From Acholeplasmataceae bacterium (lineage in GTDB: Bacteria; Bacillota_I; Bacilli_A; Acholeplasmatales; Acholeplasmataceae), in NCBI GenBank assembly GCA_018400755.1, contig JAGYLU010000012.1:1-43494 (forward strand): a stretch of 43,494 bases of DNA. Reading direction: 5' to 3'. The position numbers and the translations under genes are program-made. The notes below the pieces were generated by a model. It did no database searches. It saw nothing but the letters and a program-made list of their open reading frames with translations, and was not told the DNA's origin. Position 1 is the stretch's first letter. Each line of letters begins with the position of its first letter. This document shows positions 1 through 8,132 of this stretch, piece by piece.

Positions 1-1
1 T

Positions 2-556
2 CAAGAGGTTGGTCGTCCGGTGGTGTCTTATGCCGAGTATCTGGATATCTTCACGTTCCCAGTCAGGGCGTATTACGCCAAGGTCTATGATCTTGAGGCT
101 GTGAGTTTTGATGTTTTGGCCGAACGGTTCATCAACAGATACAAACCCCGAAGTCTTCAAGTCCCGTTGACGGATGGGGCGATCGAAGCCTTGACTCATG
201 CCAAACGTCTGGGATTCAAGAATGTCTTGTTGTCGGCATCAGAGATCAACAATCTCTATGAACAGATCAGACACTTCAAGATTGAGTCATTCTTTGATGA
301 TGTCTTGGGCACGGATAACATCCATGCCAAAGACAAGACCGACGTCGCGTTGTCCTATGTCAAGACTCATCCGATTGATCCAGCGAACACTTTGATGGTT
401 GGTGATACTCTACACGATGCGAAGGTCGCCAAAACCATTGGTTGTGAGATTGTCTTATATACTGGCGGACATCAGAGCAAAGCCCGTTTGTCCGCATATC
501 AGACCATTGATCACATCGCTGATGTGATCCAAATCTTGTCAAACAAAGGAGATTGA
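2..556 (+). CDS. HAD-superfamily hydrolase (5' end missing)
   Basis: Haloacid-dehalogenase-like phosphatase of the phosphoglycolate phosphatase type, cut by the left edge of the window. The frame is open to base 2, so the GTG at 20 is probably internal. Visible are motif II (the Ser in VLLSASE), a Lys in the HAKDKTD stretch fitting motif III, and motif IV MVGDTLHDA, whose acidic residues hold Mg2+. Motif I (DxD, with the nucleophilic Asp) and most of the cap domain must lie upstream. The substrate cannot be told from the sequence; family members act on small phosphate esters. It stops at 554-556, three bases before the next gene and overlapping that gene's leader, so the two are probably co-transcribed. 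Confidence 0.85.
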   Translation, partial: QEVGRPVVSYAEYLDIFTFPVRAYYAKVYDLEAVSFDVLAERFINRYKPRSLQVPLTDGAIEALTHAKRLGFKNVLLSASEINNLYEQIRHFKIESFFDDVLGTDNIHAKDKTDVALSYVKTHPIDPANTLMVGDTLHDAKVAKTIGCEIVLYTGGHQSKARLSAYQTIDHIADVIQILSNKGD

Positions 557-558
557 AG

Positions 559-1425
559 ATGCCAAAGAAAACGGCTGTGCTTGTCTGCAGCAATGCAGGA
601 CTTGATTATTTTGATTTTCCCAAAGACATCAGGATTCTAAGATCAGTGATTCATTTCCCAAATGATGACCAGGTCTATGAGGATTATGTCGGCATGGATG
701 CTGAAACGTTTTATGATCGGATTTCCAAAAAACCCGACGACGTGCCCAAGACATCCTATGTGTCGGTTGGGACAATGATTGACATCTTCAAAGAGTTAGA
801 GGATGAGGGGTATGAGGAAGCGCTCGTCATCACCATCTCCGGACAGTTGAGCGGTCTTCACGAGGCAGTCAAACGGACTGCGGGATCAGAAGACGTCAAT
901 CTTGATGTGACGGTCTTTGACTCGAAGACCTTGGCCTATGCCGAGGCGTATATGGCGCTTGAGGCCCATCGGATGTTTCAAGCAGGCAAAGCCATGGATG
1001 ACGTGCTTCGGGTCCTGGCATTCATCCGTGACAACAACCATGTGTATTTCGCCGTTGACACGTTGCTGTATCTGGTCAAGAACGGACGGCTATCGAAGTT
1101 TTCCGGCATGGCCGGAACGATGCTGAAACTCAAACCGCTTTTGACCATTGATGAGATCGGCAAGGTCGTGTCGTTAGAGAAGATCAGGACCACACCGAAG
1201 GCCCAACAAAGGGTTTTGGAAAAGTATTTCGAGGAAACCGAAGGGCTTGATGTCATCACCTACATCGCCCATGCCCACACCAACGAGACAGCGCTTCGTT
1301 TCAAGAAGATCATCCAGGAGAAGTATCCTCAAAGACAAGTCGAGATTGCTTATCTGACACCAGTTGTCGGGGCTCATACTGGTCCGAAAGCGATTGGCGT
1401 CGGCTACATCATCAAACATACATGA
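559..1425 (+). CDS. DegV family fatty-acid-binding protein
   Basis: A 288-residue DegV-family protein. Members such as FakB bind a fatty acid and present it to the kinase FakA for phosphorylation, feeding phospholipid synthesis. The family layout is visible: PKTSYVSVG near residues 63-71, the serine loop ISGQLSG near 93-99, YLVKNGRLSKFSG in the second half (usual form GGRI), and a C-terminal GP-A-G-G segment. I chose ATG 559 because AAAGGAG at 545-551 lies seven bases upstream; a TTG at 553 is too close to that site. The only lipid gene nearby is plsX, 15 kb away. The ligand is not known. A strong terminator follows after about 100 bases. Confidence 0.85.
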   Translation: MPKKTAVLVCSNAGLDYFDFPKDIRILRSVIHFPNDDQVYEDYVGMDAETFYDRISKKPDDVPKTSYVSVGTMIDIFKELEDEGYEEALVITISGQLSGLHEAVKRTAGSEDVNLDVTVFDSKTLAYAEAYMALEAHRMFQAGKAMDDVLRVLAFIRDNNHVYFAVDTLLYLVKNGRLSKFSGMAGTMLKLKPLLTIDEIGKVVSLEKIRTTPKAQQRVLEKYFEETEGLDVITYIAHAHTNETALRFKKIIQEKYPQRQVEIAYLTPVVGAHTGPKAIGVGYIIKHT

Positions 1426-1521
1426 CCCACAGATGATTGTTTCAACATGATGTCTGGTCTCAAGACCGCATGTGAATAAGCACCATATGGTCTTTTTAAG
1501 ATGAGATTTGAAAGCACCAGA

Positions 1522-1567
1522 AAAAAACGCACTTGTTGCCTTTATTAGGCGGTCAAGTGCGTTTTTT
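1522..1567. terminator. Bidirectional intrinsic terminator between degV-like gene and pdxT
   Basis: A perfect 14-bp stem (1522-1535 with 1554-1567) has an A run on one side and a T run on the other, enclosing an 18-base loop with its own GCC/GGC pairing. It can end both the plus-strand DegV transcript and the minus-strand pdxST transcript, which converge here. Confidence 0.9.
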
Positions 1568-1610
1568 GATAGGCCGATAACGGCTGCGGATGCAGCATAG
1601 TTCCTAAGGG

Positions 1611-2171
1611 TCAGATCATATCGAGCAGGCATCTGTGAATGATGTCGGTGCCGGAGAGTTCAGGGTGAAAACTGGTTGCGATGATGTTGTTTTTTCTGAC
1701 CGCGACAGGACAATCCATGACGGTTTCGAGAATGTCGATACCTGGACCTGACTGTTCAATCCTTGGGGCCCTGATGAAAACCATCTGGATGTCATGGCCA
1801 AAAATCTTTCCGGGATGAATGAAACTGCCTAGTTGCCGGCCATAGGCGTTTCTTCTGACCGTGATGTCAAGGGCATTGAAGTATGGGGATTCACCGATGA
1901 GGTTATTTGCGAGAAGAATCATGCCGGCACATGTGCCAAGCACCGGCATCCCTTGCCGGATGGCTTCGGATAACGGTTCAAAAAGACCGTTGTCGTTGAT
2001 CAATCGTCTCATGGCGGTACTTTCACCACCAGGGAGAATCAAGGCATCTATCGGATTTTTCAGATCTTTTTCGCTTCTGATCTCAATCGTTTGGACACCT
2101 AAGGCATGAAGGATATGGATATGTTCGATGAACGCGCCTTGCACAGCAAGGACACCAACCAGATGACTCAT
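1611..2171 (-). CDS. pdxT: Pyridoxal 5'-phosphate synthase glutaminase subunit PdxT
   Basis: Glutaminase partner of the PLP synthase: it hydrolyses glutamine and passes ammonia to PdxS in a 12+12 complex. The 186-residue length is normal. The class I amidotransferase features are present: the GGES turn (48-51), the nucleophile Cys81 in GTCAGM, and the His169/Glu171 pair in FHPEL. The start ATG overlaps the pdxS stop as ATGA (2168-2171), so translation is probably coupled, as suits a fixed subunit ratio. A terminator follows at 1522-1567. Confidence 0.97.
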   Translation of the reverse strand: MSHLVGVLAVQGAFIEHIHILHALGVQTIEIRSEKDLKNPIDALILPGGESTAMRRLINDNGLFEPLSEAIRQGMPVLGTCAGMILLANNLIGESPYFNALDITVRRNAYGRQLGSFIHPGKIFGHDIQMVFIRAPRIEQSGPGIDILETVMDCPVAVRKNNIIATSFHPELSGTDIIHRCLLDMI

Positions 2172-3043
2172 TTGCCGCGCTCTGCCATCAGGAGATTGAT
2201 TTCATCCTCGTTGATGCCGACCATGGCGTCGCCAAGGTCTTCAGAGATGTCAGCAAGGACAGCCGGATCGTCAAAATGGGTGACCGCTTTGACGATGGCT
2301 TCGGCCCGTTTTTTGGGGTTTCCGGACTTGAATATTCCGGAACCGACAAAGACGCCTTCGGCGCCAAGTTGCATCATGAGCGCGGCATCCGCCGGGGTGG
2401 CGATGCCGCCAGCGGCGAAATTGACGACCGGAAGACGTCCGGTATCATGAACGGATTTGACAAGGTCATACGAGACCATCCAGGTTTTGGCGAGATGGAA
2501 AAGCTCATCCTCGCGCATGCTTTTGATGCGTCTGATTTCGGCATTGATAGCTCTGAGATGACGGACTGCCTGGATGACGTCGCCAGTACCAGGTTCACCT
2601 TTGGTCCGGATCATCGATGCGCCCTCATCAATCCGTCTGAGGGCTTCACCAAGGTCTTTGGCCCCACAGACAAAAGGCACGTTGAATACCCGTTTGTCAA
2701 TGTGATAGATGTCATCAGCAGGTGAGAGCACTTCGCTTTCGTCGATGTAATCGATCTCGATGGCTTCCAGAATCTGGGCTTCCATGAAATGACCGATCCT
2801 GACTTTGGCCATGACTGGGATCGTGACCGCAGCCATGATGTCTTTGATCATTTTTGGGTCACTCATCCTTGAAACGCCACCAGCGGCGCGGATATCGGCG
2901 GGAATGCGTTCCAATGCCATGACCGCGACCGCCCCAGCTTCCTCAGCAATGACCGCCTGGGCAGCGGATGTGACATCCATGATGACGCCACCTTTGAGCA
3001 TCTGGGCGAGCTCGCGATTCAGTTTGATCCGATTTTCTTTCAT
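2168..3043 (-). CDS. pdxS: Pyridoxal 5'-phosphate synthase lyase subunit PdxS
   Basis: Builds PLP from ribose 5-phosphate, glyceraldehyde 3-phosphate and ammonia (DXP-independent vitamin B6 route). A 291-residue TIM barrel. Lys80 (in MAKVRIGH) and Lys148 (in IRTKGEPG) match the two lysines that carry the substrate imines, and Asp23 fits the conserved N-terminal aspartate. I chose ATG 3043 because GGAGGTG sits six bases upstream (acctcc at 3051-3056 on the plus strand). An in-frame ATG at 3073 lacks such a site and would add ten unlikely residues. Co-transcribed with pdxT and divergent from pdxR. Confidence 0.97.
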   Translation of the reverse strand: MKENRIKLNRELAQMLKGGVIMDVTSAAQAVIAEEAGAVAVMALERIPADIRAAGGVSRMSDPKMIKDIMAAVTIPVMAKVRIGHFMEAQILEAIEIDYIDESEVLSPADDIYHIDKRVFNVPFVCGAKDLGEALRRIDEGASMIRTKGEPGTGDVIQAVRHLRAINAEIRRIKSMREDELFHLAKTWMVSYDLVKSVHDTGRLPVVNFAAGGIATPADAALMMQLGAEGVFVGSGIFKSGNPKKRAEAIVKAVTHFDDPAVLADISEDLGDAMVGINEDEINLLMAERGK

Positions 3044-3058
3044 AAGGCACACCTCCGT

Positions 3059-3087
3059 TTGTGTTTCTTTCATCTATAGTTTATACT
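3059..3087 (+). promoter_or_regulatory. Predicted pdxR promoter
   Basis: TTGTGT at 3059-3064 and TATACT at 3082-3087 are 17 bases apart, putting the transcription start near 3094, within the first operator half-site. No good -35 was found for the opposing pdxST promoter; its -10 is probably TATAGT or TATAAA within 3082-3091 on the minus strand. A weak -35 would suit activation by PdxR. Confidence 0.6.
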
Positions 3088-3092
3088 ATAAA

Positions 3093-3137
3093 CTGGTATG
3101 GTGGAATAACCAGAAAATAAAAAATGAACCATACCAG
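3093..3137. promoter_or_regulatory. Candidate PdxR operator (10-bp inverted repeat)
   Basis: CTGGTATGGT (3093-3102) and ACCATACCAG (3128-3137) are perfect inverted copies 25 bases apart, between the divergent pdxS and pdxR genes. A CCAG remnant at 3110-3113 may be an additional partial site. PdxR-type MocR regulators bind spaced repeats in the pdxR-pdxST intergenic region, repressing their own gene and activating pdxST. Binding here is inferred. Confidence 0.65.
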
Positions 3138-3149
3138 ATGAGGCAAAAC

Positions 3150-4556
3150 ATGTTAACCCTGTTCGTTGACAAGAAGGCAAAGACACCGCTATACATGCAA
3201 ATCTATGACCAGATCAGGCAAATGATCGGAGATGGGACGCTTGGTGTCGGAAACAAACTGCCTTCCAAAAGGCATTTGGCCCAACATCTTAAAATCAGTG
3301 TGTTCACGATCGAGAACGCTTATCAGCAACTTCAGGTCGAAGGGTATGTCAGAAGTGTTGAGAAGAAAGGCATCTATGTCGAGGAGATCGGAAAGATCAA
3401 AGGCATCATGACAAAAGACAAAAGTCTCCAAGGCGATCACCGGATCAAAGCGAAACCCCAACCGTTTGGGTTGTATACGCATGTTGTTGATACAAGCCTC
3501 TTCCCGACAAAAACGTGGGCGAGACTCTCCCGCGAGGTCCTTAGAGACCACGCCGATGATTTGCTCAATGTGACGGACCCACAAGGTTTATATGAGCTCA
3601 GACAAGCGATTGCGAGCCATGTTTTCGAATATCGGGGGATTCATGCGATGCCTGAGCAGGTGGTCTTAGGGGCTGGGTCTGAGGCGTTGATCACTTTGAT
3701 TGTGAGAATGCTTGGGCGAGATCAGAGATATGCCCTTGAGGATCCAGGGTATCAGAAAACCAGAGATCGGTATCTTGCCTGTGGGGCGCGTATCCTTGAC
3801 GTCGACGTTGATGATCAGGGACTCATGACCTCTCAGTTGGACATGACCAACGCTGATGTTGTCCACCTCACTCCCTCACATCAGTTTCCAACAGGGGTGA
3901 TCATGCCGGTTCAAAGACGTTCAGAAGTGTTGGATTGGGCCCAAAAAAAAGATCATCGGTTCATCATCGAAGATGATTACGATACCGAATTCAGATTTCA
4001 AGGACGACCGATTCCGGCGTTGATGTCTCTGGATGGCCATGGCAAAGTCATCTATATGAACACGTTTACGAAGAGTCTTGCCCCGTCGTTTCGGATCAGC
4101 TACCTTGTCCTACCCAAAACACTTCTTGAACGGTATCAGAAGCATGCCCCGATCAACAATTGTGGGGTCGCCAATGTCGAACAGCATATTTTGGCGCGTT
4201 TTATGTCAGAAGGGGTTTTTGAACGACATATCAACCGGATGCGAAGTGTATACAAAGCGAAAGCCAAAGCGGTCTATGATGCGCTCGAACCCTTGGCCAA
4301 AGAGCAGTTGATCACGCGTTTTGGCATCGAGAATGGCCTGCATCTGGTGGTGGGGCTGAGTCCTAGGATCAAAGAGGAAGATGTGATCGGAAACGCGCTT
4401 GAGCAAGGTTTGGTTGTCATGGGCATTGGGGCATTCACGAGCAAAGAAAAACCGATGACAAGGCAAGCGCTTGTCATCGGTTATTCGGGGTTGTCGATGG
4501 ACGAGATAGCCCAAGCGATGGCGATCCTCACGAAAGCGATCAGAATGAGCGCTTGA
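3150..4556 (+). CDS. pdxR: MocR/GntR-family PLP-dependent regulator PdxR
   Basis: A fusion of a GntR-type winged helix (about residues 10-75, with SKRHLAQHLKIS as the recognition region) and a fold-type I aminotransferase domain (about 110-468). The PLP lysine is in TFTKSLAP, with Arg in PSFRISY downstream and DYDTEF upstream, as in MocR proteins. In this family the aminotransferase domain senses PLP rather than catalysing. Position opposite pdxST, with the inverted repeat between them, supports a PdxR role. I chose ATG 3150, with GATGAGG about seven bases upstream; ATG 3138 is an alternative. The frame is open further upstream only as antisense to pdxS. The 3' end overlaps the convergent permease gene by 17 bases. 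Confidence 0.9.
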   Translation: MLTLFVDKKAKTPLYMQIYDQIRQMIGDGTLGVGNKLPSKRHLAQHLKISVFTIENAYQQLQVEGYVRSVEKKGIYVEEIGKIKGIMTKDKSLQGDHRIKAKPQPFGLYTHVVDTSLFPTKTWARLSREVLRDHADDLLNVTDPQGLYELRQAIASHVFEYRGIHAMPEQVVLGAGSEALITLIVRMLGRDQRYALEDPGYQKTRDRYLACGARILDVDVDDQGLMTSQLDMTNADVVHLTPSHQFPTGVIMPVQRRSEVLDWAQKKDHRFIIEDDYDTEFRFQGRPIPALMSLDGHGKVIYMNTFTKSLAPSFRISYLVLPKTLLERYQKHAPINNCGVANVEQHILARFMSEGVFERHINRMRSVYKAKAKAVYDALEPLAKEQLITRFGIENGLHLVVGLSPRIKEEDVIGNALEQGLVVMGIGAFTSKEKPMTRQALVIGYSGLSMDEIAQAMAILTKAIRMSA

Positions 4557-5421
4557 AGGCTTTAAGACGGGCGATTGACATCATGAAGAAGACAAGCATC
4601 GCAACCAGGGCATAGAGCACAATGCCCCAAATAGAGAAATCAATGCCAAATGAACTTAAGGAGATTCCATAGTCGCTTTCATAGGCATTCCGATAGGTCT
4701 CAGGTGCACCATTGAAAACCAGATCAAGTGGGCCTTGCATCATCAGTCTTCGAAACGCGGAGACAAGTTGGGCTGCCGGATTCAGTTTCAAGACATTGGC
4801 AAACGATTCATTGAAGGCGACAAAAGGGACGTAGATGCCGGCGAAGAAACCAATCAATGTGCCAATCAAGGTATTGAGGGTCGAAGCGGCATTGACGGTT
4901 TTGACGAGTGAGATCAAAAAGAAGGACAAGGCCGAGAAGGTGGCGGTACTGAGGAAGATCATCAACATGATCGAACCGATCTCTAAAAGTGAGAACCACT
5001 CGCCCCCTTGACTCACGATGTATAACTGACCGAGAACAAAGGTCACGGTGACCATGATCGAACCAATGACGAAGGAAGACAGGACGTATCCGAAGACGAT
5101 TGAACGGCGCGGAATCGGGGCGACCAGAAAGTCATCAAAGACCCGGTTCTCAAGGTCTGAGACCATATCACTCATGACCGCAAGCGGCACAGTGAACGAA
5201 CTGACGGAGAGAAGACCGGCTATCAACCAGGTGTCAACGAGCCAACCAATCCCTTCGATGTCACCAACAGAGGCAGCAATGCCATCTTTTTGAAGTTTGC
5301 CAAGAAAGACAGCATAGACGAGAATGAGGATGAAGACGGAAAGGAAACTGAAGAAAATGCTCGTCTTATCATAGAAATAGTTGAGCAGGTTGCGTCTGAC
5401 GATTCTGAGCATGGCTTTCAT
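4540..5421 (-). CDS. ABC-2 type transporter permease
   Basis: A 293-residue membrane permease of the ABC-2 export family. An N-terminal amphipathic stretch and a first helix (about residues 22-41) are followed by a roughly 25-residue outside loop and five more hydrophobic segments, the last at about 268-283. The DFLVAPIPR segment, after DLENRVFD, matches the coupling region of this family. Its ATG overlaps the stop of the ATPase gene as ATGA (5418-5421), so the two form one exporter. Substrate unknown; family members export antibiotics, polysaccharides or lipids. The PadR/HAAS genes upstream suggest it responds to envelope or drug stress, an inference from context. Confidence 0.88.
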   Translation of the reverse strand: MKAMLRIVRRNLLNYFYDKTSIFFSFLSVFILILVYAVFLGKLQKDGIAASVGDIEGIGWLVDTWLIAGLLSVSSFTVPLAVMSDMVSDLENRVFDDFLVAPIPRRSIVFGYVLSSFVIGSIMVTVTFVLGQLYIVSQGGEWFSLLEIGSIMLMIFLSTATFSALSFFLISLVKTVNAASTLNTLIGTLIGFFAGIYVPFVAFNESFANVLKLNPAAQLVSAFRRLMMQGPLDLVFNGAPETYRNAYESDYGISLSSFGIDFSIWGIVLYALVAMLVFFMMSIARLKAFKRSF

Positions 5422-6332
5422 GATTCTCTGAGCTCCTTTCCAGTGATGTTGATGAAGACGTCATCCATGGTGCCCCGGACAACCTCAAAGGCGGTCAGAT
5501 CTGATCTGATTTTTGAAAGAAGATCGAGGGCTTCTAGGCTTGGCAGATAAACGTTCACGACATCTTCGGTGATCTCATAATCTTGTTTCAGAGTCTCAAG
5601 CATGGTTCTGATCTTGGGGATGTTTCCTGAGAGTCTCAAGACATCACGGGAATAAGCTTGCCGTAATGATTCAGGCGTTCCTTCGGCGACAATCAGACCT
5701 TCATCAATGACCACGACGTGACTTGCTTTGGCTGCCTCTTCCATGTAATGGGTGGTCAGAAAGATGGTCATGTTTTCTTTTCTGAGCTTTTCAATCACCG
5801 ACCAGACCTCTTTTCTGGTCTTGGGGTCAAGACCAGTGGTCGGTTCGTCAAGGATTAGGATCTTCGGTTGGTTGATCAAGGCCCTGGCGATATCGGCACG
5901 TCGTCTTTGGCCTCCGGAGAGGGTGCCATACTGTTGGCTGATGAAGTTCTCCATGGACAGTTGTTCTGTCAGTTTCTGGATTCTTTGGGCAAGGGTCTTC
6001 TTGTCAAGGTCATAGAAACCGCCACGGATGTTTAGGTTCTCACGGACTGAGAGTTTCTTGTCGAGCATGTTGTTCTGGAAGACAACGCCGACGGTCTTCC
6101 TGATCTGGTCATCGTCTTTACCAAGAATATGGTGATTGACACTGACGTGACCGTCATCGTGACCCAAGAGGGTGCAAATGATATTGATGGTTGTGGATTT
6201 GCCAGCTCCGTTGGGGCCGAGGAAAGCGAAGAATCCGCCCTCTTCAACGGCAAAACTGATGCCTTTGACAGCCATCAGATCGCCATAGGTTTTGACAAGT
6301 CCGTTGACTTCAATGATTTTTTGATTGGTCAT
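5418..6332 (-). CDS. ABC transporter ATP-binding protein
   Basis: Energy-coupling subunit for the downstream permease. It has Walker A GPNGAGKST (about residues 39-47), a Q-loop in VVFQNNMLDKKLS, signature LSGGQRRR, Walker B ILILDEPTTGLD and the switch His in TTHYMEE. The C-terminal 80 residues form the small regulatory domain usual in DrrA/CcmA-like exporters. The length of 304 is normal. AAAGGA lies nine bases before the ATG. A separate minus-strand promoter is likely at 6362-6389, so the pair may be transcribed alone as well as by read-through from padR. Confidence 0.93.
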   Translation of the reverse strand: MTNQKIIEVNGLVKTYGDLMAVKGISFAVEEGGFFAFLGPNGAGKSTTINIICTLLGHDDGHVSVNHHILGKDDDQIRKTVGVVFQNNMLDKKLSVRENLNIRGGFYDLDKKTLAQRIQKLTEQLSMENFISQQYGTLSGGQRRRADIARALINQPKILILDEPTTGLDPKTRKEVWSVIEKLRKENMTIFLTTHYMEEAAKASHVVVIDEGLIVAEGTPESLRQAYSRDVLRLSGNIPKIRTMLETLKQDYEITEDVVNVYLPSLEALDLLSKIRSDLTAFEVVRGTMDDVFINITGKELRES

Positions 6333-6361
6333 CGTGGATGTCCTTTCTGGGTTTTACATCT

Positions 6362-6389
6362 ATTTTATACGATATGGGGATGAAAACAA
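6362..6389 (-). promoter_or_regulatory. Predicted promoter for the ABC-2 exporter genes
   Basis: On the minus strand, TTGTTT (6384-6389) and TAAAAT (6362-6367) are 16 bases apart, about 30 bases upstream of the ATPase start. It lies in the 118-base gap after the HAAS gene. No clear terminator was seen in that gap. Confidence 0.45.
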
Positions 6390-6450
6390 GGGGGCGTTTG
6401 GACATTTTACACTTTGCATACTCGAATGTCATGAAGAAACGTCATCAAAA

Positions 6451-7542
6451 TCAGCCCTCGATGATCGCGGTCATCGGGATCAGCAGGAAGACGAGCCATG
6501 CCCAAGTCCATGCGCCAAAGAAATAGCCAAGCGTGAAGAAAAGGATGGTCGCGACAAAAGGGGCGATGGCGGTGAAACGGAAATGCCCCGAAACAATGAT
6601 TGAGACAATCGGAATCATCAGGAAAATCTGCCACATATAGGACCATGTGTCATAGAGAATGCCGGTGACGATGAAGATGACAATGGCCAAAAAGACAGTC
6701 ATCAAAATGATGATGGCACGACGACGTTCGGGTCCTTCTTCGGGCAAGTCACCGATGATCAGGACATCTCCGATCAAAATCCCATACACCATCGGAAGCA
6801 AGAAGGCCAAGCCGGCATAGAACCATTCACCATAGGTGTATCCGACAAAGAGGTAGGTGGCGATGGCAATCACAAACAAACTCTCATAGACGATGATCTG
6901 GGTCCGGTTTTTCTTGTATAGGATCCCGACCATCGGGATCAACATAAACACAAGCCATCCCGGGTTCCAGTAACCATATAGGCCGAGAACCACGAAAGCG
7001 ATGACAGCAAGAAATGGGGTGGCGGCCATGACGCTGTCCTTGCGTGTGGTGTTGAGGATGATTGCGGATAATGGAATGATCAGAAAGACCAACCAACCAG
7101 GGTGCCAAAGGTCGAATTCGCCAAGGATGATGAAGGCGATCACGGCGATAAATGGGGCGAGTGCGGTCAGCATGTGACGGACACGCTTCTTGTGGAGAAT
7201 GATGGCTGACATCGGGATCAGCAAGAAGACCAACCAGCCCGGATTCCATAGGTTGCCTAAGAGACCTAGAAGCATATACGAAATTACGGCAACAAACGGC
7301 ATCAGAGCGACAAATTTGTTCTTGATTTGAGCAGGTCTCTTCAATTTGAGGGTTTCAAGCAGTTCGTAGGCGACATCGTCAGGATTGCCAAGAAGCTCAT
7401 AGACCTCATCATCACTCATGCCTTTGTTCAAGGCATCATCATAGAGCTGCTCGTAATCGATCAGGATATCCCTGATGTCTAATCTGTCAGCCTCAAATTC
7501 GTGTAACTTTGATTCTAGTCGTTTCAGATAAGCTTGTTTCAT
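6451..7542 (-). CDS. HAAS-domain membrane protein with six two-helix repeats
   Basis: A 363-residue protein. The first 65 or so residues are a HAAS/DUF1700-like helical domain (KRLESKLHEF...DILIDYEQLY...LLGNPDDVA), which in Bacillota is typically encoded beside PadR regulators. The rest is an array of six units of about 47 residues, each a membrane hairpin: a hydrophobic run APFIAVIAFIILG, a Trp-rich turn WNPGWLVF, then LLIPMSAIIL. Units 1-3 and 6 are closest; 4 and 5 have diverged. Charged linkers alternate between them. The PadR stop overlaps this start as ATGA (7539-7542), with GGGAGG just upstream, so it is translated with padR. Function is unproven; HAAS proteins are thought to work with PadR in envelope-stress sensing. 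Confidence 0.8.
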   Translation of the reverse strand: MKQAYLKRLESKLHEFEADRLDIRDILIDYEQLYDDALNKGMSDDEVYELLGNPDDVAYELLETLKLKRPAQIKNKFVALMPFVAVISYMLLGLLGNLWNPGWLVFLLIPMSAIILHKKRVRHMLTALAPFIAVIAFIILGEFDLWHPGWLVFLIIPLSAIILNTTRKDSVMAATPFLAVIAFVVLGLYGYWNPGWLVFMLIPMVGILYKKNRTQIIVYESLFVIAIATYLFVGYTYGEWFYAGLAFLLPMVYGILIGDVLIIGDLPEEGPERRRAIIILMTVFLAIVIFIVTGILYDTWSYMWQIFLMIPIVSIIVSGHFRFTAIAPFVATILFFTLGYFFGAWTWAWLVFLLIPMTAIIEG

Positions 7543-7856
7543 GTCTCATTTCCTCCCATGACTTCGAACACACCTTTGAGAAAGGATGTCCATTCATTTT
7601 CGTATGACGCCAGACGTTCTTTGCCGGTTTGTGTGATCCGGTAATACTTGCGTGGCGCGCCAATGTTCGTCTGCTCCTCATAGGTCTCAAAGAGCGCTTG
7701 ACCGGTGAGACGCCTCAAGATTGGGTAAATCGTGTTTTCGTTGACAGGAATCGAAGAAGCGAGTGTTTCAATCACTTCGAATCCATACATGTCATGCCTG
7801 TTGATCAACGCCAGCACACACATCTCGAGGATCCCTTTTCGAAATTGTGAATTCAT
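7539..7856 (-). CDS. PadR family transcriptional regulator
   Basis: A 105-residue winged-helix regulator with the classic PadR pattern: GILEMCVLALI near the start, YGFEVIETL, then NENTIYPILRRL as the recognition helix and the wing GAPRKYYRITQTG. I chose ATG 7856, which has AAGGAGG six bases upstream; a longer frame from 7946 would run through the promoter. Two inverted repeats lie over the promoter and start site (7871-7920), so it probably represses its own operon. The operon continues with the HAAS protein and perhaps the ABC exporter, a layout common for PadR-controlled exporters. Confidence 0.9.
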   Translation of the reverse strand: MNSQFRKGILEMCVLALINRHDMYGFEVIETLASSIPVNENTIYPILRRLTGQALFETYEEQTNIGAPRKYYRITQTGKERLASYENEWTSFLKGVFEVMGGNET

Positions 7857-7870
7857 GTTGGGCCTCCTTA

Positions 7871-7920
7871 CTGTGTCTTGCACAGCACCAATATAACACG
7901 TTACTGTGTGAAACACAATA
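7871..7920 (-). promoter_or_regulatory. padR promoter with two overlapping inverted repeats
   Basis: On the minus strand, TTGTGT (7913-7918) and TATATT (7890-7895) are 17 bases apart. An inverted repeat TGTGT-GAA-ACACA (7905-7917) covers the -35 region, and CTGTG-N5-CACAG (7871-7885) covers the start-site region. Both share the core ACTGTGT, so they are likely PadR operators; binding is inferred. Confidence 0.65.
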
Positions 7921-7956
7921 CCAAAATAAAAAAAATGTGAAATCAAGAGCGCTATC

Positions 7957-7985
7957 TTGTGTTTTTTTGTGTGCTGTGATAGACT
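7957..7985 (+). promoter_or_regulatory. Predicted promoter of the aromatic amino acid operon
   Basis: TTGTGT (7957-7962) and TAGACT (7980-7985) are 17 bases apart, with a TG extension before the -10. The start would fall near 7992, just ahead of the leader peptide ribosome site. The -10 is not ideal, so this is moderate support. It is back to back with the padR promoter. Confidence 0.5.
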
Positions 7986-8011
7986 GACAATACAAAAGAA
8001 AGGTGATTCAC

Positions 8012-8050
8012 GTGTCCAAATTCTCTTACAGCTATTACGGATCTGTTTGA
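8012..8050 (+). CDS. Phe/Tyr-rich leader peptide of the aro operon (12 codons)
   Basis: A short reading frame, GTG to TGA, with product MSKFSYSYYGSV. AAAGGTG (7999-8005) sits six bases upstream, a ribosome site as good as those of the real genes here. Four of twelve codons are aromatic (Phe4, Tyr6, Tyr8, Tyr9). It is followed within 65 bases by a terminator hairpin and then by DAHP synthase, the first enzyme of aromatic synthesis. This is the arrangement of a ribosome-mediated attenuator: stalling at Tyr/Phe codons when these amino acids run short would change the RNA fold. I infer the role from layout; no similar leader is known to me for this gene in this group. Confidence 0.7.
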   Translation: MSKFSYSYYGSV

Positions 8051-8059
8051 ATAGGACTG

Positions 8060-8132
8060 CTCAGGCATTCCTTTTTGAACTGAGAAGGAACAGCCAAAGA
8101 CCGTGAACGCGTTCATCCTTGGGGTTCCTCAG
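8060..8132 (+). promoter_or_regulatory. Candidate attenuator: competing RNA stems before DAHP synthase
   Basis: Three mutually exclusive pairings can be drawn. First, 8064-8073 pairs with 8085-8095 (GGC and TTCCTT with AAGGAA and GCC), and may be extended by the end of the leader frame (8037-8047 with 8089-8104, ACGG/CCGT and CTGTT/AACAG). Second, 8080-8091 pairs with 8124-8132 (nine pairs around a three-base bulge), which would open the terminator. Third is the terminator itself at 8115-8136. A ribosome stalled on the Tyr codons would cover 8037-8047 and favour the second fold. Drawn by eye, without energy calculation. Confidence 0.5.

Noticed and set aside
1174-1632. Minus-strand 152-codon frame opposite the degV-like gene
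   Set aside because: It crosses the bidirectional terminator and the end of the DegV gene; no ribosome site or family features.
3044-3073. Upstream ATG for pdxS
   Set aside because: GGAGGTG is placed for ATG 3043, and the extra ten residues do not fit the conserved PdxS start.
2805-3149. N-terminal extension of pdxR by 115 codons
   Set aside because: It would be antisense to pdxS and run through its own promoter; the winged-helix domain begins properly at 3150.
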